Assembly (NCBI GenBank): GCA_016708025.1
Contig: JADJGQ010000003.1
Coordinates: 124,001 to 188,000 of the forward strand
Source: a bacterium
Lineage (GTDB): Bacteria; Zixibacteria; MSB-5A5; GN15; FEB-12
Reading direction: 5' to 3'
DNA: 64,000 nucleotides
Positions 8,892 to 17,453 of the stretch are shown piece by piece. Numbering within the stretch: position 1 is the first letter of the stretch; each line of letters starts with the position of its first letter. The notes under the pieces are model-generated. The model did no database searches. It worked only from the letters and a program-made list of their open reading frames with translations, and was not told the DNA's origin. The position numbers were made by a program, and so were the translations under genes.

Positions 8892-10274
8892 TCAGGCGGG
8901 AGCCAGGGCGCCGGCCTTCTCGAAGGTCACGGCATTGAGGACGGTATCGACATAGAAGTACTGCTCGGCCCTAAAGGGAAGAAAGGCGAGCTGGATTGAT
9001 TGCGGCTGGCAGGGTTCAAAGGCTTTGTTCTTGAGAACATCGCGCTCGGCGGCTCGACGATACCAGAGTATCTCAAGCAGAGTAATTGCATCCTCGATCG
9101 ACCGACTGACCGGAATCTCCTGCCTGATCATATCTTTCATCAATTCGCAGGGGATTTTCTCAATTGCGGTAGTCATGCGTGAACTGAGGCGGTAGACTGT
9201 CTCCGCATTGCGCATTTCGAATGCCGGTACAACGAACTGCATCTGCTTGTCGGATCTTTCGGTGGTCGCCTGGATGATCCAGAAGGGGAAGAATAATGCT
9301 GATTGATCGGTTTTCCCGCTCGCGACCAATAGGTCAGTGTTGAGGCGCGGGTGCGTATCCAAAAATTCGATCCGCTCGCAATTGTGGCAGGCATTCACCA
9401 ACGAGCGCCCCATTGGAAGATCCACTCCGCAATTGGTACACCGATGAAACTCCACCCCGATCGCGCCGAATTGGATCGCCGCCGTCTCATCAGGTGGTTG
9501 AGGAGAATCCGCCAACATCTCGGTACCGGCGACCCGCCCGGTGACAGCATCGATTGCAAACCGCCGTGTCCCCTGAGACAGATAGCTGTCCGCCAGATAA
9601 TAGGGGAAAAAGATGATCGACCCTTTGGGATGGAACAGCAGAGTCGAGTTATTCCGATTGTCCGCCCGGTCAAACTGCCCAAGTCCGGCTGTCCCTTTGA
9701 TCACTCGCTCGATTCCATTGGCGAGCGATTCGTTCACTGACAGACAGCGGACATCAGTGCCCACCTTCTCCTGGGCGAACGGAACCAATCCGAGATATTC
9801 GGTTCTGAGTCCAAGCGAAAAGGGGATCGCGGCAAAATGTTCGGTTGCCGGAACTGACGTAGAAAACGTGGCGAGATTGACCGTGGTCAGCTCTTTCTCT
9901 TCCACCTCTCCATTGTCATATTCCTCATCCTGCGAACGTGATACTTCGTAAGTCGACGTGCGCACCTTGAGCGTCACGGCATCGATCTTCCAGTATGGGT
10001 AATAGACAAGCGAAAGCAGAGCCGCCGAGCCGGGCATGGACAGGTCATGTTCGCGGCAGTAGCGATCCAGGAGAAAACGAATTTCCTGATTGGTTTTTCG
10101 GGGGCGAGCGAAGAATGCCGGCGGGAGTCCGGGCAACTTTATCCGGAGGACAGAACCACAATGCTGACAGAGGAGAAGGCGGAAATCCTTCTCCAGCGCA
10201 AGGTCGGCTCCGCATCCGGGACAGCCGACCTCGATGGTGAAACCGTTATTGCCCGTTCGGCGTGGACTGACCAT
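8892..10274 (-). CDS. Zinc-ribbon protein paired with SPFH protein (hypothetical)
   Basis: 460 aa from the ATG at 10274; a GTG at 10289 is the alternative. An N-terminal zinc ribbon has paired cysteines (CPGCG, then CQHCG), and a second ribbon lies midway (CTNCGVDL, then ACHNCE). The rest is beta-rich, with repeated aromatic YYPYWK and FFPFWI segments that look like related strand modules. No membrane helix is seen. The reading frame overlaps the end of the SPFH gene, so the two are translationally coupled and probably act together. Bacillus ydjH/ydjI-type loci show a comparable pairing of zinc-ribbon and SPFH proteins. The biochemical role is unknown. Confidence 0.7.
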   Translation of the reverse strand: MVSPRRTGNNGFTIEVGCPGCGADLALEKDFRLLLCQHCGSVLRIKLPGLPPAFFARPRKTNQEIRFLLDRYCREHDLSMPGSAALLSLVYYPYWKIDAVTLKVRTSTYEVSRSQDEEYDNGEVEEKELTTVNLATFSTSVPATEHFAAIPFSLGLRTEYLGLVPFAQEKVGTDVRCLSVNESLANGIERVIKGTAGLGQFDRADNRNNSTLLFHPKGSIIFFPYYLADSYLSQGTRRFAIDAVTGRVAGTEMLADSPQPPDETAAIQFGAIGVEFHRCTNCGVDLPMGRSLVNACHNCERIEFLDTHPRLNTDLLVASGKTDQSALFFPFWIIQATTERSDKQMQFVVPAFEMRNAETVYRLSSRMTTAIEKIPCELMKDMIRQEIPVSRSIEDAITLLEILWYRRAAERDVLKNKAFEPCQPQSIQLAFLPFRAEQYFYVDTVLNAVTFEKAGALAPA

Positions 10275-11283
10275 CAACTGGCTTTCCACAGTTGGCGCAG
10301 AAATTCGCGCCGACCATCAGTTCGGACGAACAGAACTTGCAGGTCGTTTTGCTGTTCAACCGGGTACCGCAATTCGGGCAGAAGCTGGAATCCGATGGTA
10401 CCTCGCGCTTACACGAATGACATGCCTGGTACGCTTCGGTTCGCTCTTGAGACATGGATTTCTGGAACAGTCCAGGGGTCATCAAACCGACCCCGGCTCC
10501 CATCATCATGCCAGCGCCCGAAGCGGCCGCGCCACCCTGCGCGCCAAGTCCCTTGGCGATCTCATACTTCATGAACTTATCAAGGTCGCCGACCGCGCCC
10601 ATCCCGGATCGCTGGTCGATCATCTTGGCTACTTCGTCCGGCGGCGTGATGGTCGAGATATAAAAATCAACCAGTGCCAAGCCATACTTCTCAAATTCGA
10701 TCTTGATGATCGTTTCGAATTCCTTGGCCAGTTCACTGTATTGCGCCGGAAGATCCAGGATAGTTTTCAGACGTTCGCCGAGCAGGTCATTGAGGCGTGA
10801 GATAATGACATCGCGCAGATAGTCGTGGATATCTTCAGTCGTGAATTTCGCCTGACGTCCCACCAGCGAATTGAGGAAGAGCGATGGCTTCTCGATACGG
10901 AAGGTATAAGTTCCATGTCCGCGCAAACGAACCAGGCCGAGCTGGTTGTCGCGGAACGTAACAGGGTCGCGAGTCCCCCACTTCAGATTCGTGAACACCT
11001 TCAGATTGACAAAGTAAACTTCCGCCCGAAACGGCGAATTAAACCCGAACGGGAATGCCAGCAATCGGGTAAGGATCGGAATATTCATGGTCGTCAGGGT
11101 ATGCCGACCGGTGGAGAACATATCCGCAGCATGGCCGTCCTTGAAGAAAATCGCCTGCTGGCTGTCGCGGACGATCAACTGTGCTCCCAGTTTGAAATCC
11201 GCTGAGCCCTCTTGCGGAAGTCGGTAGATCATCTCGTCGCCGGATTGATCCAGCCATTCAATGACTTCAATAAGAAGAGACAT
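10246..11283 (-). CDS. SPFH-domain protein with two C-terminal zinc ribbons (YdjI-like)
   Basis: 345 aa. Residues 20-250 form an SPFH/band-7 type domain of the group often annotated as virion-core-like or YdjI (GAQLIVRDSQQAIFF near residue 32). A Gly/Ala/Met-rich linker follows (around GGAAASGAGMMMG), then two double-CxxC zinc ribbons (CHSCK...CPNCG and CKFCS...CANCG). The family assembles into oligomeric membrane-associated scaffolds; in Bacillus the relative lies in a phage-shock-like operon. The gene is the first of this coupled pair. No PspA-like partner is visible nearby. Confidence 0.8.
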   Translation of the reverse strand: MSLLIEVIEWLDQSGDEMIYRLPQEGSADFKLGAQLIVRDSQQAIFFKDGHAADMFSTGRHTLTTMNIPILTRLLAFPFGFNSPFRAEVYFVNLKVFTNLKWGTRDPVTFRDNQLGLVRLRGHGTYTFRIEKPSLFLNSLVGRQAKFTTEDIHDYLRDVIISRLNDLLGERLKTILDLPAQYSELAKEFETIIKIEFEKYGLALVDFYISTITPPDEVAKMIDQRSGMGAVGDLDKFMKYEIAKGLGAQGGAAASGAGMMMGAGVGLMTPGLFQKSMSQERTEAYQACHSCKREVPSDSSFCPNCGTRLNSKTTCKFCSSELMVGANFCANCGKPVDGQSTPNGQ

Positions 11284-11496
11284 ATTGGCTCCTGAACTTT
11301 TTTTCGTAACTGTTACGTAGATTGTCGGAATAACAGAAAGTTACTCAAGGCGGAAGACTGAACGAAATATGAACAACCATTCCCCCGTCAAGTAACCGGA
11401 TAACAGGGAGTTGTATACCGATTTTATCCCTCTGTAAGTCCTTGCTTGGTCCACGGCTGACGAATCGATCAACGTGCAGAAGACGGTCCGCTTACC

Positions 11497-11525
11497 AAAA
11501 AAAAGCCCCCGGGATATCCAGGGGC
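11497..11525 (-). terminator. Rho-independent terminator of the lipoprotein gene
   Basis: Read on the minus strand, GCCCCTGG and CCGGGGGC arms (one G-U wobble) close a 5-base loop and are followed directly by seven T. It lies 24 bases beyond the stop codon of the gene at 11549-12628. Confidence 0.85.
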
Positions 11526-11548
11526 CAGAATAGGAAGCAGTTCCCAAC

Positions 11549-12628
11549 TCAATCATCCGCGATATCTGTATCATTACTGCTCGGACAATGGAACCTGAAA
11601 TTGCCCACCATGGATAGCGCCAATGGCGCAGGGGTTGGCGTGGCGATTGTGACTTCACCAAACCCGCCCTTGAGCGATCCGACAACATGCCCGGCAAGAT
11701 CGAATATCTCCCCTTCGAACTGACCATAGCGCGTGCCACAAACAGGACACATGGCATAGTCAGTGTAGGACCAGGTCCCTTTGAGATGGCCAACCAATGT
11801 GCCGGAAGCATCGAGCCAGTTACCCGCAAACAGATTCTGCGCGTCGCCAACCCAGAAACTTCCCTCAAGCGTGCCGATCTCCGGAGTAGCCGAAGTGTTT
11901 GCGCCTTCCGCTCGCCAGATCCCGCCGAATGTCCCGCTCATATGCGTCTCATCGGCCCGAGTCCAATGACCGTTGAACGAACCATGCGGACAATGAAGCG
12001 TTTTCAACTTGCGCGCAAAGATCGCCATGCCGGAGAGATTCCCGGTCGGATAAAATGCCTGGAAGTGGGTCAGGTTATCAACCACTACCTCTACTGAAAC
12101 AGGAGCGGTCTGGACCTTCAAGGTAGGCGCCGTTACGTAGAATATCCCCCGCTTCATTGCAATAAAACTCACCATGCCATCAATATCACTCTGGGTGAAA
12201 GAGCGCCAGGCGATCGTCATCGGATCGTTGCCGGGAAGCAGCGAGTCGATCCCGCCCTCGAAATCAAGCGCAGAGATCACGCCCATCTCGCCGACCCCGT
12301 TCACCTTCATGGAGCCGCTCCAGTCGACAGTGATGCCGGGTGCATTGTCGGGAGTCGTGAATGAACCCCACAGCATGGTCACCGCGTAGACATCGTAGCT
12401 GGTATCAGCCAGGAAACTCTCAAGTTCCTGCCGAGCCGTCACCGCCATACTGATCGGGAGCGTACCATCATCGCTCGCCCCATATAACGCAACCATCTGA
12501 TTCGCCTTCGCCGGAAGGTCTGGAGATGATGCTGGCGGATTTGATGACGGTGCCGTGACATTTGAATCACTGCATCCAAAGATAAACAGAGTAAGGAGCC
12601 CGGTGATGAAGATCAGTAGAACTTTCAT
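11549..12628 (-). CDS. Hypothetical lipoprotein
   Basis: 359 aa. A classic lipoprotein signal opens the product: a Lys, a hydrophobic core and the lipobox IFGC with Cys19, so it should be lipid-anchored. A Ser/Pro-rich linker follows. The C-terminal third contains short Gly-rich repeats (GSFNGHWT, GTFGGIWR, GSFWVGD, GHLKGTWS, GSLKGGFG), which look like small beta-hairpin modules, plus a CPVCG pair. The start has a good GGGAGAA ribosome site. It is followed by a strong terminator and stands alone. I do not recognise the family. Confidence 0.75.
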   Translation of the reverse strand: MKVLLIFITGLLTLFIFGCSDSNVTAPSSNPPASSPDLPAKANQMVALYGASDDGTLPISMAVTARQELESFLADTSYDVYAVTMLWGSFTTPDNAPGITVDWSGSMKVNGVGEMGVISALDFEGGIDSLLPGNDPMTIAWRSFTQSDIDGMVSFIAMKRGIFYVTAPTLKVQTAPVSVEVVVDNLTHFQAFYPTGNLSGMAIFARKLKTLHCPHGSFNGHWTRADETHMSGTFGGIWRAEGANTSATPEIGTLEGSFWVGDAQNLFAGNWLDASGTLVGHLKGTWSYTDYAMCPVCGTRYGQFEGEIFDLAGHVVGSLKGGFGEVTIATPTPAPLALSMVGNFRFHCPSSNDTDIADD

Positions 12629-12730
12629 TGCTCATTCTCCCACTATTGTACAGAGCGGATAGTCTTGATATGTTCGCGTCTTCATGAATTAGATACGATT
12701 TACCTCTCGATTTATGCAATGGAAATTCTC

Positions 12731-12760
12731 AAAAAAGAAACCCGGCCATTGAGACCGGGT
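12731..12760 (-). terminator. Rho-independent terminator of the MORN-repeat lipoprotein gene
   Basis: On the minus strand ACCCGG and CCGGGT arms enclose a 9-base loop and run into TTTCTTTTTT. It lies 26 bases past the stop of the gene at 12786-13544. Confidence 0.75.
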
Positions 12761-12785
12761 CATATCTTACCTGCTGGCAACACGT

Positions 12786-13544
12786 TCAGTTGTTCGCCAA
12801 GGGCATCAGTTCGCCTTTACGAAACATCTCCTGCTTTTTCTCCAGCCCGGTGTCGGAATAACTTATCCAGACGCCTTCTTTGACGCCATAATGATACTCC
12901 CCTTCGAATTGGCGCTTGCCGGTCGGATGCCACGAAATATACTGGCCATGCGGCATTCCGTCCCGGTAATGCACCTCTTCCCGCTTAGTTCCGTCCGGAT
13001 ACCAGGTGAGCCACTTCCCTTCTTTGCGCCCCTCAATATAATTCCCTTCGATCTCCAACTTCCCATTCGGGTGCCAACGTCTCCACTCACCACTCTCTTT
13101 GCCACCGCGATAACTCCACCGTTGGGCGATCTTTCCGTTATCGTGCCAGCGTGACCATTTGCCGAATGGAAGATCCTGTCGGAAACTCCCCTCTTCCTCG
13201 ACATATCCATTCGGAAAATAGCGGGTATAGAGTCCGCTTCTGACTCCCTTCAGGTAGCCGATCGATTCCTGCATCTGTCCGCCGGGAGACCAGATGACCC
13301 AGGTGCCGGTCTTGACGCCATTCAGGTATTCGCCCCGCACCGAGCGAGCGCCTGACTCATAGAATTGTTCGCAGACGCCGTTGCGGATATATGTGCCGCT
13401 GGAGTCGCGCGTCTCGGTCCATCGTTCCTGAAGTTTGTGCGACGGATAGTAGTCGTGGCGGGTTTTAACCGCGTTGCTGCAGCCGATCACAAGCAGAACT
13501 AGAATGGCCGCGAACCATGCTCTACTGTTTTTTGATCTGTTCAT
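12786..13544 (-). CDS. MORN-like repeat lipoprotein (YwqK family-like)
   Basis: 252 aa from the ATG at 13544. That start puts a lipoprotein signal at the N-terminus, with hydrophobic residues ending in the lipobox VIGC. The longer upstream frame lacks this logic. Residues 50-245 hold about eight repeats of roughly 23 residues with the pattern G-x-W-x-x-(W/Y)-x-x-(N/D/T)-G, matching the MORN-like repeats of the YwqK family. In Bacillus, YwqK is tied to a toxin-immunity locus; here no toxin gene is adjacent, so a surface or periplasmic structural role is equally possible. A terminator follows. Confidence 0.8.
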   Translation of the reverse strand: MNRSKNSRAWFAAILVLLVIGCSNAVKTRHDYYPSHKLQERWTETRDSSGTYIRNGVCEQFYESGARSVRGEYLNGVKTGTWVIWSPGGQMQESIGYLKGVRSGLYTRYFPNGYVEEEGSFRQDLPFGKWSRWHDNGKIAQRWSYRGGKESGEWRRWHPNGKLEIEGNYIEGRKEGKWLTWYPDGTKREEVHYRDGMPHGQYISWHPTGKRQFEGEYHYGVKEGVWISYSDTGLEKKQEMFRKGELMPLANN

Positions 13545-13687
13545 GATAGGTTGGGTACCTCCGATAAGTCGATAGTTTATTATCGGACAACTCGAAGGAA
13601 GGATTGAGGCGATAATCAAGCCGTTGCCGTAAGGCAAGTTGCCTTCCGGAAATCTGCTTCCGCAGCTGCAAGTCGTCGAACGAACCA

Positions 13688-14257
13688 TCAGGCCCGTTTT
13701 GCGGCTAGCAGCTCCACATATTCAACGAGATGAGTCAACATGACATCCAGTCTCCGGCTGAATTTTTCATCAACCATATCTCCAGTCTCAGAGAACTGCT
13801 TGCCCACAAAGGGCAAGAGTAGATCATGACGGATCGGGATCATCTGCAACGCGATCACGACCTGGCGAAGTTGTTCGACTGAACGCGCACCGGAGACCGG
13901 ACCATTGGAATAGCCGACAAAAGCAACCGGCTTGTCATTCCATTCCCTGAAGAGCCAGTCGAATGAGTTTTTCAACACCGCCGGATAGCCATGATTGTAT
14001 TCTGGTGTCACTATGACAAACCCATCGGACTTCCCGATCCGGGCTGACCATTGGTTTGCCATTGCGAGTCCGTACTCCCCCTTGGCTGCATCAGCCGATA
14101 CCGCGAGGTTATAAAACGGGAGCGGCCAATCGCGAAGGTCGAGCAGATCATAAGAAGCATCGTTGTGGGAAGCGGCCACGGTCTGAACCCACTTGGCTAC
14201 CTTCTCCCCCTGTCTCCCCTCGCGAGTGGACCCAAGAATAATCGATATGTTTCGCAT
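13688..14257 (-). CDS. NADPH-dependent FMN reductase
   Basis: 189 aa, the usual family length. The N-terminal strand and phosphate loop read ISIILGSTREGRQG, which holds the FMN phosphate in this flavodoxin-like fold. The second signature, TPEYNHGYPAVLKNSFDWL at residues 85-103, is the flavin isoalloxazine and dimer segment of azoreductase/chromate reductase-like enzymes. It reduces quinones, dyes or flavins with NAD(P)H in the cytosol. It stands alone and is divergent from the response regulator gene. The natural acceptor is unknown. Confidence 0.92.
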   Translation of the reverse strand: MRNISIILGSTREGRQGEKVAKWVQTVAASHNDASYDLLDLRDWPLPFYNLAVSADAAKGEYGLAMANQWSARIGKSDGFVIVTPEYNHGYPAVLKNSFDWLFREWNDKPVAFVGYSNGPVSGARSVEQLRQVVIALQMIPIRHDLLLPFVGKQFSETGDMVDEKFSRRLDVMLTHLVEYVELLAAKRA

Positions 14258-14542
14258 GTCTTACAAAACAGCAGCTAGCCGCAAAAGTTCAAGTAAGCGA
14301 ATAAATTAGAGTACAAACTACCGGTCATAGTAGGCATCTGCTCACTGACAATTCCTGACACAATCTGATTTCACAAGGCGTTGAATAAGGGTGCGACGAT
14401 CTCATCTGAGAGTGAAAGTTCCAGTGTTTCGCTCATGGAATCCGAGGCTTCGCGCTTGACGCTTTCACCCGGGTCGCATATACTGCGGCAACTGGGAAAG
14501 CAGTTACCGATTGCGCTGCGCATCTGCTTTCCAGGGGAGACA

Positions 14543-15010
14543 ATGGTCAAGTCGGTTGGGATACCGTCGGACCGTACATTAATCCTAAATGAGACGTTGG
14601 TTGATGATCGTATTGATATGAATTCACGGATTTCACCTGTTGTTTTGCTAGTCGATGATGACCCCTTGGTTCTGGAAGCGCTGAACGAGCTGTTCTGCGA
14701 TGAGTTTTCCACTGTGACCGCACGCTCAGGGGAGCATGCTGTCCAGCTATTGGACGAACAAACCGCCACCGCGGCGGTGGTGCTGGATATTCGGATGGCC
14801 GGAATGGGGGGTATCGAAACGTACCTTCGAATGACGAAGATCCGCCCTTCGTTGCCGGTGATCATTCTGACCGGTGAGATTCAGGAGATGGTGCCGCGCC
14901 TCGCGGAGTTGCCGGTGCGACCATACGCGATGATCGGAAAAGGGGAGCCGTACGGCGAACTACTCCGAACAGTCCGTGCCGCAATTCGCGGCCAGGCGCC
15001 GAAGGGATAG
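14543..15010 (+). CDS. Stand-alone response regulator receiver protein (CheY-like)
   Basis: 155 aa from the ATG at 14543, chosen because AGGGGAG lies just upstream; the ATG at 14618 would give a bare receiver domain. The receiver carries the acidic pair in LLVDDDPLV, the phospho-acceptor Asp in VLDIRMAGMGG, the Thr in VIILTGE and the Lys in MIGKGEP, so all catalytic positions are kept. No output domain follows. It probably relays phosphate from a kinase encoded elsewhere, possibly the orphan hybrid kinase in this window. The residues before the receiver are not recognised. Confidence 0.85.
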   Translation: MVKSVGIPSDRTLILNETLVDDRIDMNSRISPVVLLVDDDPLVLEALNELFCDEFSTVTARSGEHAVQLLDEQTATAAVVLDIRMAGMGGIETYLRMTKIRPSLPVIILTGEIQEMVPRLAELPVRPYAMIGKGEPYGELLRTVRAAIRGQAPKG

Positions 15011-15052
15011 AACGCACGCGGAAATCGGATTCGTTAGCCCGATGCAGTCGGC

Positions 15053-15436
15053 TCAGTCGCCACTTTCCAGCCATTTAATAGCGTCGAAACGGGCGGTGAA
15101 CAGCCGCAGATTGAGGTTGGAAGGGCGCACCTCATGGAGCATGACATACAGCTTGGCATTGGAAAGTGTCACGCCGTTGTTGGAGACCAGCGCCCATTTG
15201 GTCGGCCCCATCTCTTTGGCCATCTCGTGCACATGCATGCGGAACCGGTCGATATCTTTCATCCCCCAGTCATAGACAGCCCCGGTGAGATCGATGATCG
15301 AATTCATGCCAGGTCGATAGTTGGCATCGGCACGGATCTTGGCGATCGATTCGATATCTTCGTCAACCGTGACCGGCCCCTGTTTTTCGACCACGATCAG
15401 GTTACGCGTTTTGTCGAAGTAGTACGAAAACTTCAT
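15053..15436 (-). CDS. Hypothetical STAS/SpoIIAA-like protein
   Basis: 127 aa. The opening strand with the basic residues of KTRNLIVVEKQGPVT and the later SIIDLTGA strand-turn resemble the SpoIIAA-like/STAS fold of small regulatory proteins. There is no signal peptide or enzyme motif. The start has GAGGAG close upstream. It may share an mRNA with a 31-codon reading frame 74 bases upstream. The role is unknown; the family resemblance is by pattern only. Confidence 0.6.
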   Translation of the reverse strand: MKFSYYFDKTRNLIVVEKQGPVTVDEDIESIAKIRADANYRPGMNSIIDLTGAVYDWGMKDIDRFRMHVHEMAKEMGPTKWALVSNNGVTLSNAKLYVMLHEVRPSNLNLRLFTARFDAIKWLESGD

Positions 15437-15510
15437 ATCTCCTCACCCGGTTGAGGTGACAGTGCAACGGACGGTACGACCGACAGCCGAGTTGACCGAC
15501 GGTATCGCCT

Positions 15511-15606
15511 CTATCGCAGGATTGGCATTGTTCGGTTCGGATAGATGGTCTGGTCTCGTTCGGCGCCTCCCGCGCCTTCAACCAGACGGTACGCTACATA
15601 CAACAT
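15511..15606 (-). CDS. Possible 31-residue peptide gene beside the radical SAM locus
   Basis: ATG at 15606 is preceded by an unusually strong ribosome site (AGGAAAGGAAAG, 3-4 bases before the start). Codon choice resembles that of neighbouring genes. The peptide begins MLYVAYRLVEG and ends with YPNRTMPILR. It starts with Met-Leu and has a Tyr-Pro, like the N-termini of the two putative substrates at 16.9-18.0 kb, although the spacing differs. It could be a small regulatory protein, a modified peptide precursor, or chance. No homologue is recognised. Confidence 0.4.
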   Translation of the reverse strand: MLYVAYRLVEGAGGAERDQTIYPNRTMPILR

Positions 15607-15676
15607 CAGCTTTCCTTTCCTGTACGTCAAGTCTGAATCAAGGCTTGGGGCTGGAAAGCTGTCGGAATTGTTCTGT

Positions 15677-15705
15677 TTGTGCACGGTCACCAAAATAGAT
15701 ATATT
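15677..15705 (+). promoter_or_regulatory. Candidate promoter of the radical SAM operon
   Basis: TTGTGC (15677-15682), a 17-base spacer and TATATT (15700-15705). Transcription would begin near 15712, about 18 bases before the start codon at 15730. It is the only good match in the short upstream region. Confidence 0.5.
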
Positions 15706-15729
15706 TGTCCGGGAATTTGTATAAACCGC

Positions 15730-16905
15730 ATGAGTGGACCCGAAACCGATATGCACCTGACTTCTGTGGCGTTATGCCTGACTCACGACTGTAATCTACG
15801 CTGCAAATACTGCTATGCCGGGAGAAAGGTTGCCAGGTCAATGTCGTCCGAGACGGCTCAGAGATCGCTCGAATTCATCGCCGCCCAAAGCAACTCATCC
15901 TGTACGGTCACCTTTTTCGGCGGCGAACCACTGACGAAATTCGCCCTGCTGAAGGAAACTGTTCGTTTCGGTGAGGAACTCTTTCCCGGACGATTCGATT
16001 TCCGCATGGCCACCAATGGTACCCTCATCGACTCGGAGGTCATCCAGTTCCTCCGTGATCACCAAGTCTACTTCTCCCTCAGTCTGGATGGCACACCGGA
16101 GCAACATGACTGCAACCGCTCGTACGGAAATGCAGGCGGCTCATATGCGCAGGTGGCCAGGGATCTTGAGTCGATTCTCGATTTCAATCCATATACGGTC
16201 GCCGTCTCAGTCATCACTCCGCAGTCTGCTGAGTATCTGGCCGACGGCGTCAGGCATCTGTTCGGACTGGGCTTTCGCTACGTTGTTCAGACCCTGGACT
16301 ATTCGGCCGACTGGCAAAGTGAACACATCAAAATTCTGAAGCGCCAGTACGAAGAACTTGCCAAATTTTACTATGACTCCCTTCGCGCAGGTAAGAAGAT
16401 CTATTACAGCCCGTTCGACGCCCGCATTCAGACCTGGGCCCAGAAACCGTACTCCAAGGGTGAACTGTGCGACCTTGCACGTTCACAGGTGGCCATCGCC
16501 GCGTCCGGCAGAATCTATCCCTGTGTACAGTTCGTGGGCCAGGATGATCAGGCTGAGTGGCCCAACAGTATCGGTGATGTCAGGCACGGTTTCGATCAGA
16601 CCAAACGAAATTGGTTCATCCAGCAGAATCAGTTGGATACAGACACCTGCGTCGGTTGCGCGTTGCATGGACGATGCGCGACCTACTGCGGCTGTGTTAA
16701 TTGGCACGCTACCGGAAAGATCAACCAGATTCCGCCCATAATCTGCGAGCACGAACGAATGCTCATGCCGATCGTTGACCGATTAGCTAATCGCCTGTGG
16801 AAGCAGAATGTTGATCTGTTCAAACGGAAATTCTACGACAAGACCTTCCCCATCTCATCATTCATAGAGGACTGCATGGCGAGTCGAAATGGTGAAAATG
16901 CTTAG
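15730..16905 (+). CDS. Radical SAM/SPASM peptide or protein maturase
   Basis: 391 aa. CNLRCKYC at residues 21-28 is the radical SAM cluster motif, and FFGGEPL near residue 70 is the conserved GGE motif that contacts S-adenosylmethionine. The C-terminal third is a Cys-rich SPASM domain (CDLARSQ, IYPCVQF, TCVGCALHGRCATYCGC, then CEHER), which binds auxiliary Fe-S clusters in enzymes that modify peptides or proteins. The start at 15730 has no strong ribosome site; 15751 is possible. Its stop codon overlaps the start of the first of two paralogous downstream genes, so these are the obvious substrates. Known SPASM maturases make thioether, carbon-carbon or formylglycine modifications; which applies here is unknown. 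Confidence 0.88.
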   Translation: MSGPETDMHLTSVALCLTHDCNLRCKYCYAGRKVARSMSSETAQRSLEFIAAQSNSSCTVTFFGGEPLTKFALLKETVRFGEELFPGRFDFRMATNGTLIDSEVIQFLRDHQVYFSLSLDGTPEQHDCNRSYGNAGGSYAQVARDLESILDFNPYTVAVSVITPQSAEYLADGVRHLFGLGFRYVVQTLDYSADWQSEHIKILKRQYEELAKFYYDSLRAGKKIYYSPFDARIQTWAQKPYSKGELCDLARSQVAIAASGRIYPCVQFVGQDDQAEWPNSIGDVRHGFDQTKRNWFIQQNQLDTDTCVGCALHGRCATYCGCVNWHATGKINQIPPIICEHERMLMPIVDRLANRLWKQNVDLFKRKFYDKTFPISSFIEDCMASRNGENA

Positions 16906-17440
16906 CATCAGGCCGTTGCGCAGGTATGACCTCGCCAAGTATCCATTTGCAGGCCGCTACCAGGTCCCACCGCTATCATATTCAGGTTTGGCCCGCAATG
17001 CGGTCGCTATTGCAGCGTTGGCAACCTTGCTGGAATCCTGTATCCCTATCGCAGGCAAATTGCCGGCACCACCCATGCTGAGCGAGGTCGATGCCCGGGC
17101 AACTATTGTGAAGGCATTTGCGAGCCAGAATATTGCGCTCACTCCTGATCAACAATTAGCGATTCCGCTTGGCTCGGACGATGTAGCTATAGTCACCGCT
17201 GACGGCTACAATGACCAATTGAGAATCGGGTTTGAATACATCACGTCCGAAGATCGGCACGAGTTTACTGAGCAAGTCAGGCAATCAATTGATAAATCGA
17301 ATCTCGAAGGTCCGCAGCATATACTGACCATCAATGCTCAGCCTGGCTGCTTGAATACGCAGGACAATAGCACCGAAGTGCATCTTCGACAAGTGGTCAA
17401 CGATTTCCTCGCCTCTCTTCGAGCGCAGGGAGTGATTTGA
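16898..17440 (+). CDS. Putative maturase substrate A, paralogue of the next gene
   Basis: 180 aa from the ATG at 16898. This start was chosen because it aligns with the clear start of the paralogue downstream; an ATG at 16889 adds three residues. It overlaps the maturase stop codon, indicating coupled translation. Layout: a polar N-terminus (MLSIRPLRRY, YP at 15-16, G19), a hydrophobic stretch at 35-46, Cys48, a Pro-rich linker (LPAPP) and a soluble domain of about 120 residues ending SLRAQGVI. The hydrophobic stretch plus Cys resembles a lipoprotein signal, although the preceding polar region is long. No known family is recognised. It may be exported after modification. Confidence 0.75.
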   Translation: MLSIRPLRRYDLAKYPFAGRYQVPPLSYSGLARNAVAIAALATLLESCIPIAGKLPAPPMLSEVDARATIVKAFASQNIALTPDQQLAIPLGSDDVAIVTADGYNDQLRIGFEYITSEDRHEFTEQVRQSIDKSNLEGPQHILTINAQPGCLNTQDNSTEVHLRQVVNDFLASLRAQGVI

Positions 17441-17453
17441 CAGGAGGTCGTCT

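Noticed and set aside
10246..10289. Frameshift between the SPFH and zinc-ribbon genes
   Set aside because: Both proteins have complete N- and C-terminal zinc ribbons, so the overlap is coupling and not a broken single gene.
11341..11868. A 175-codon minus-strand frame overlapping the end of the lipoprotein gene
   Set aside because: It runs through the strong terminator and in an alternate frame of a lipoprotein with a clear signal; composition is non-coding in character.
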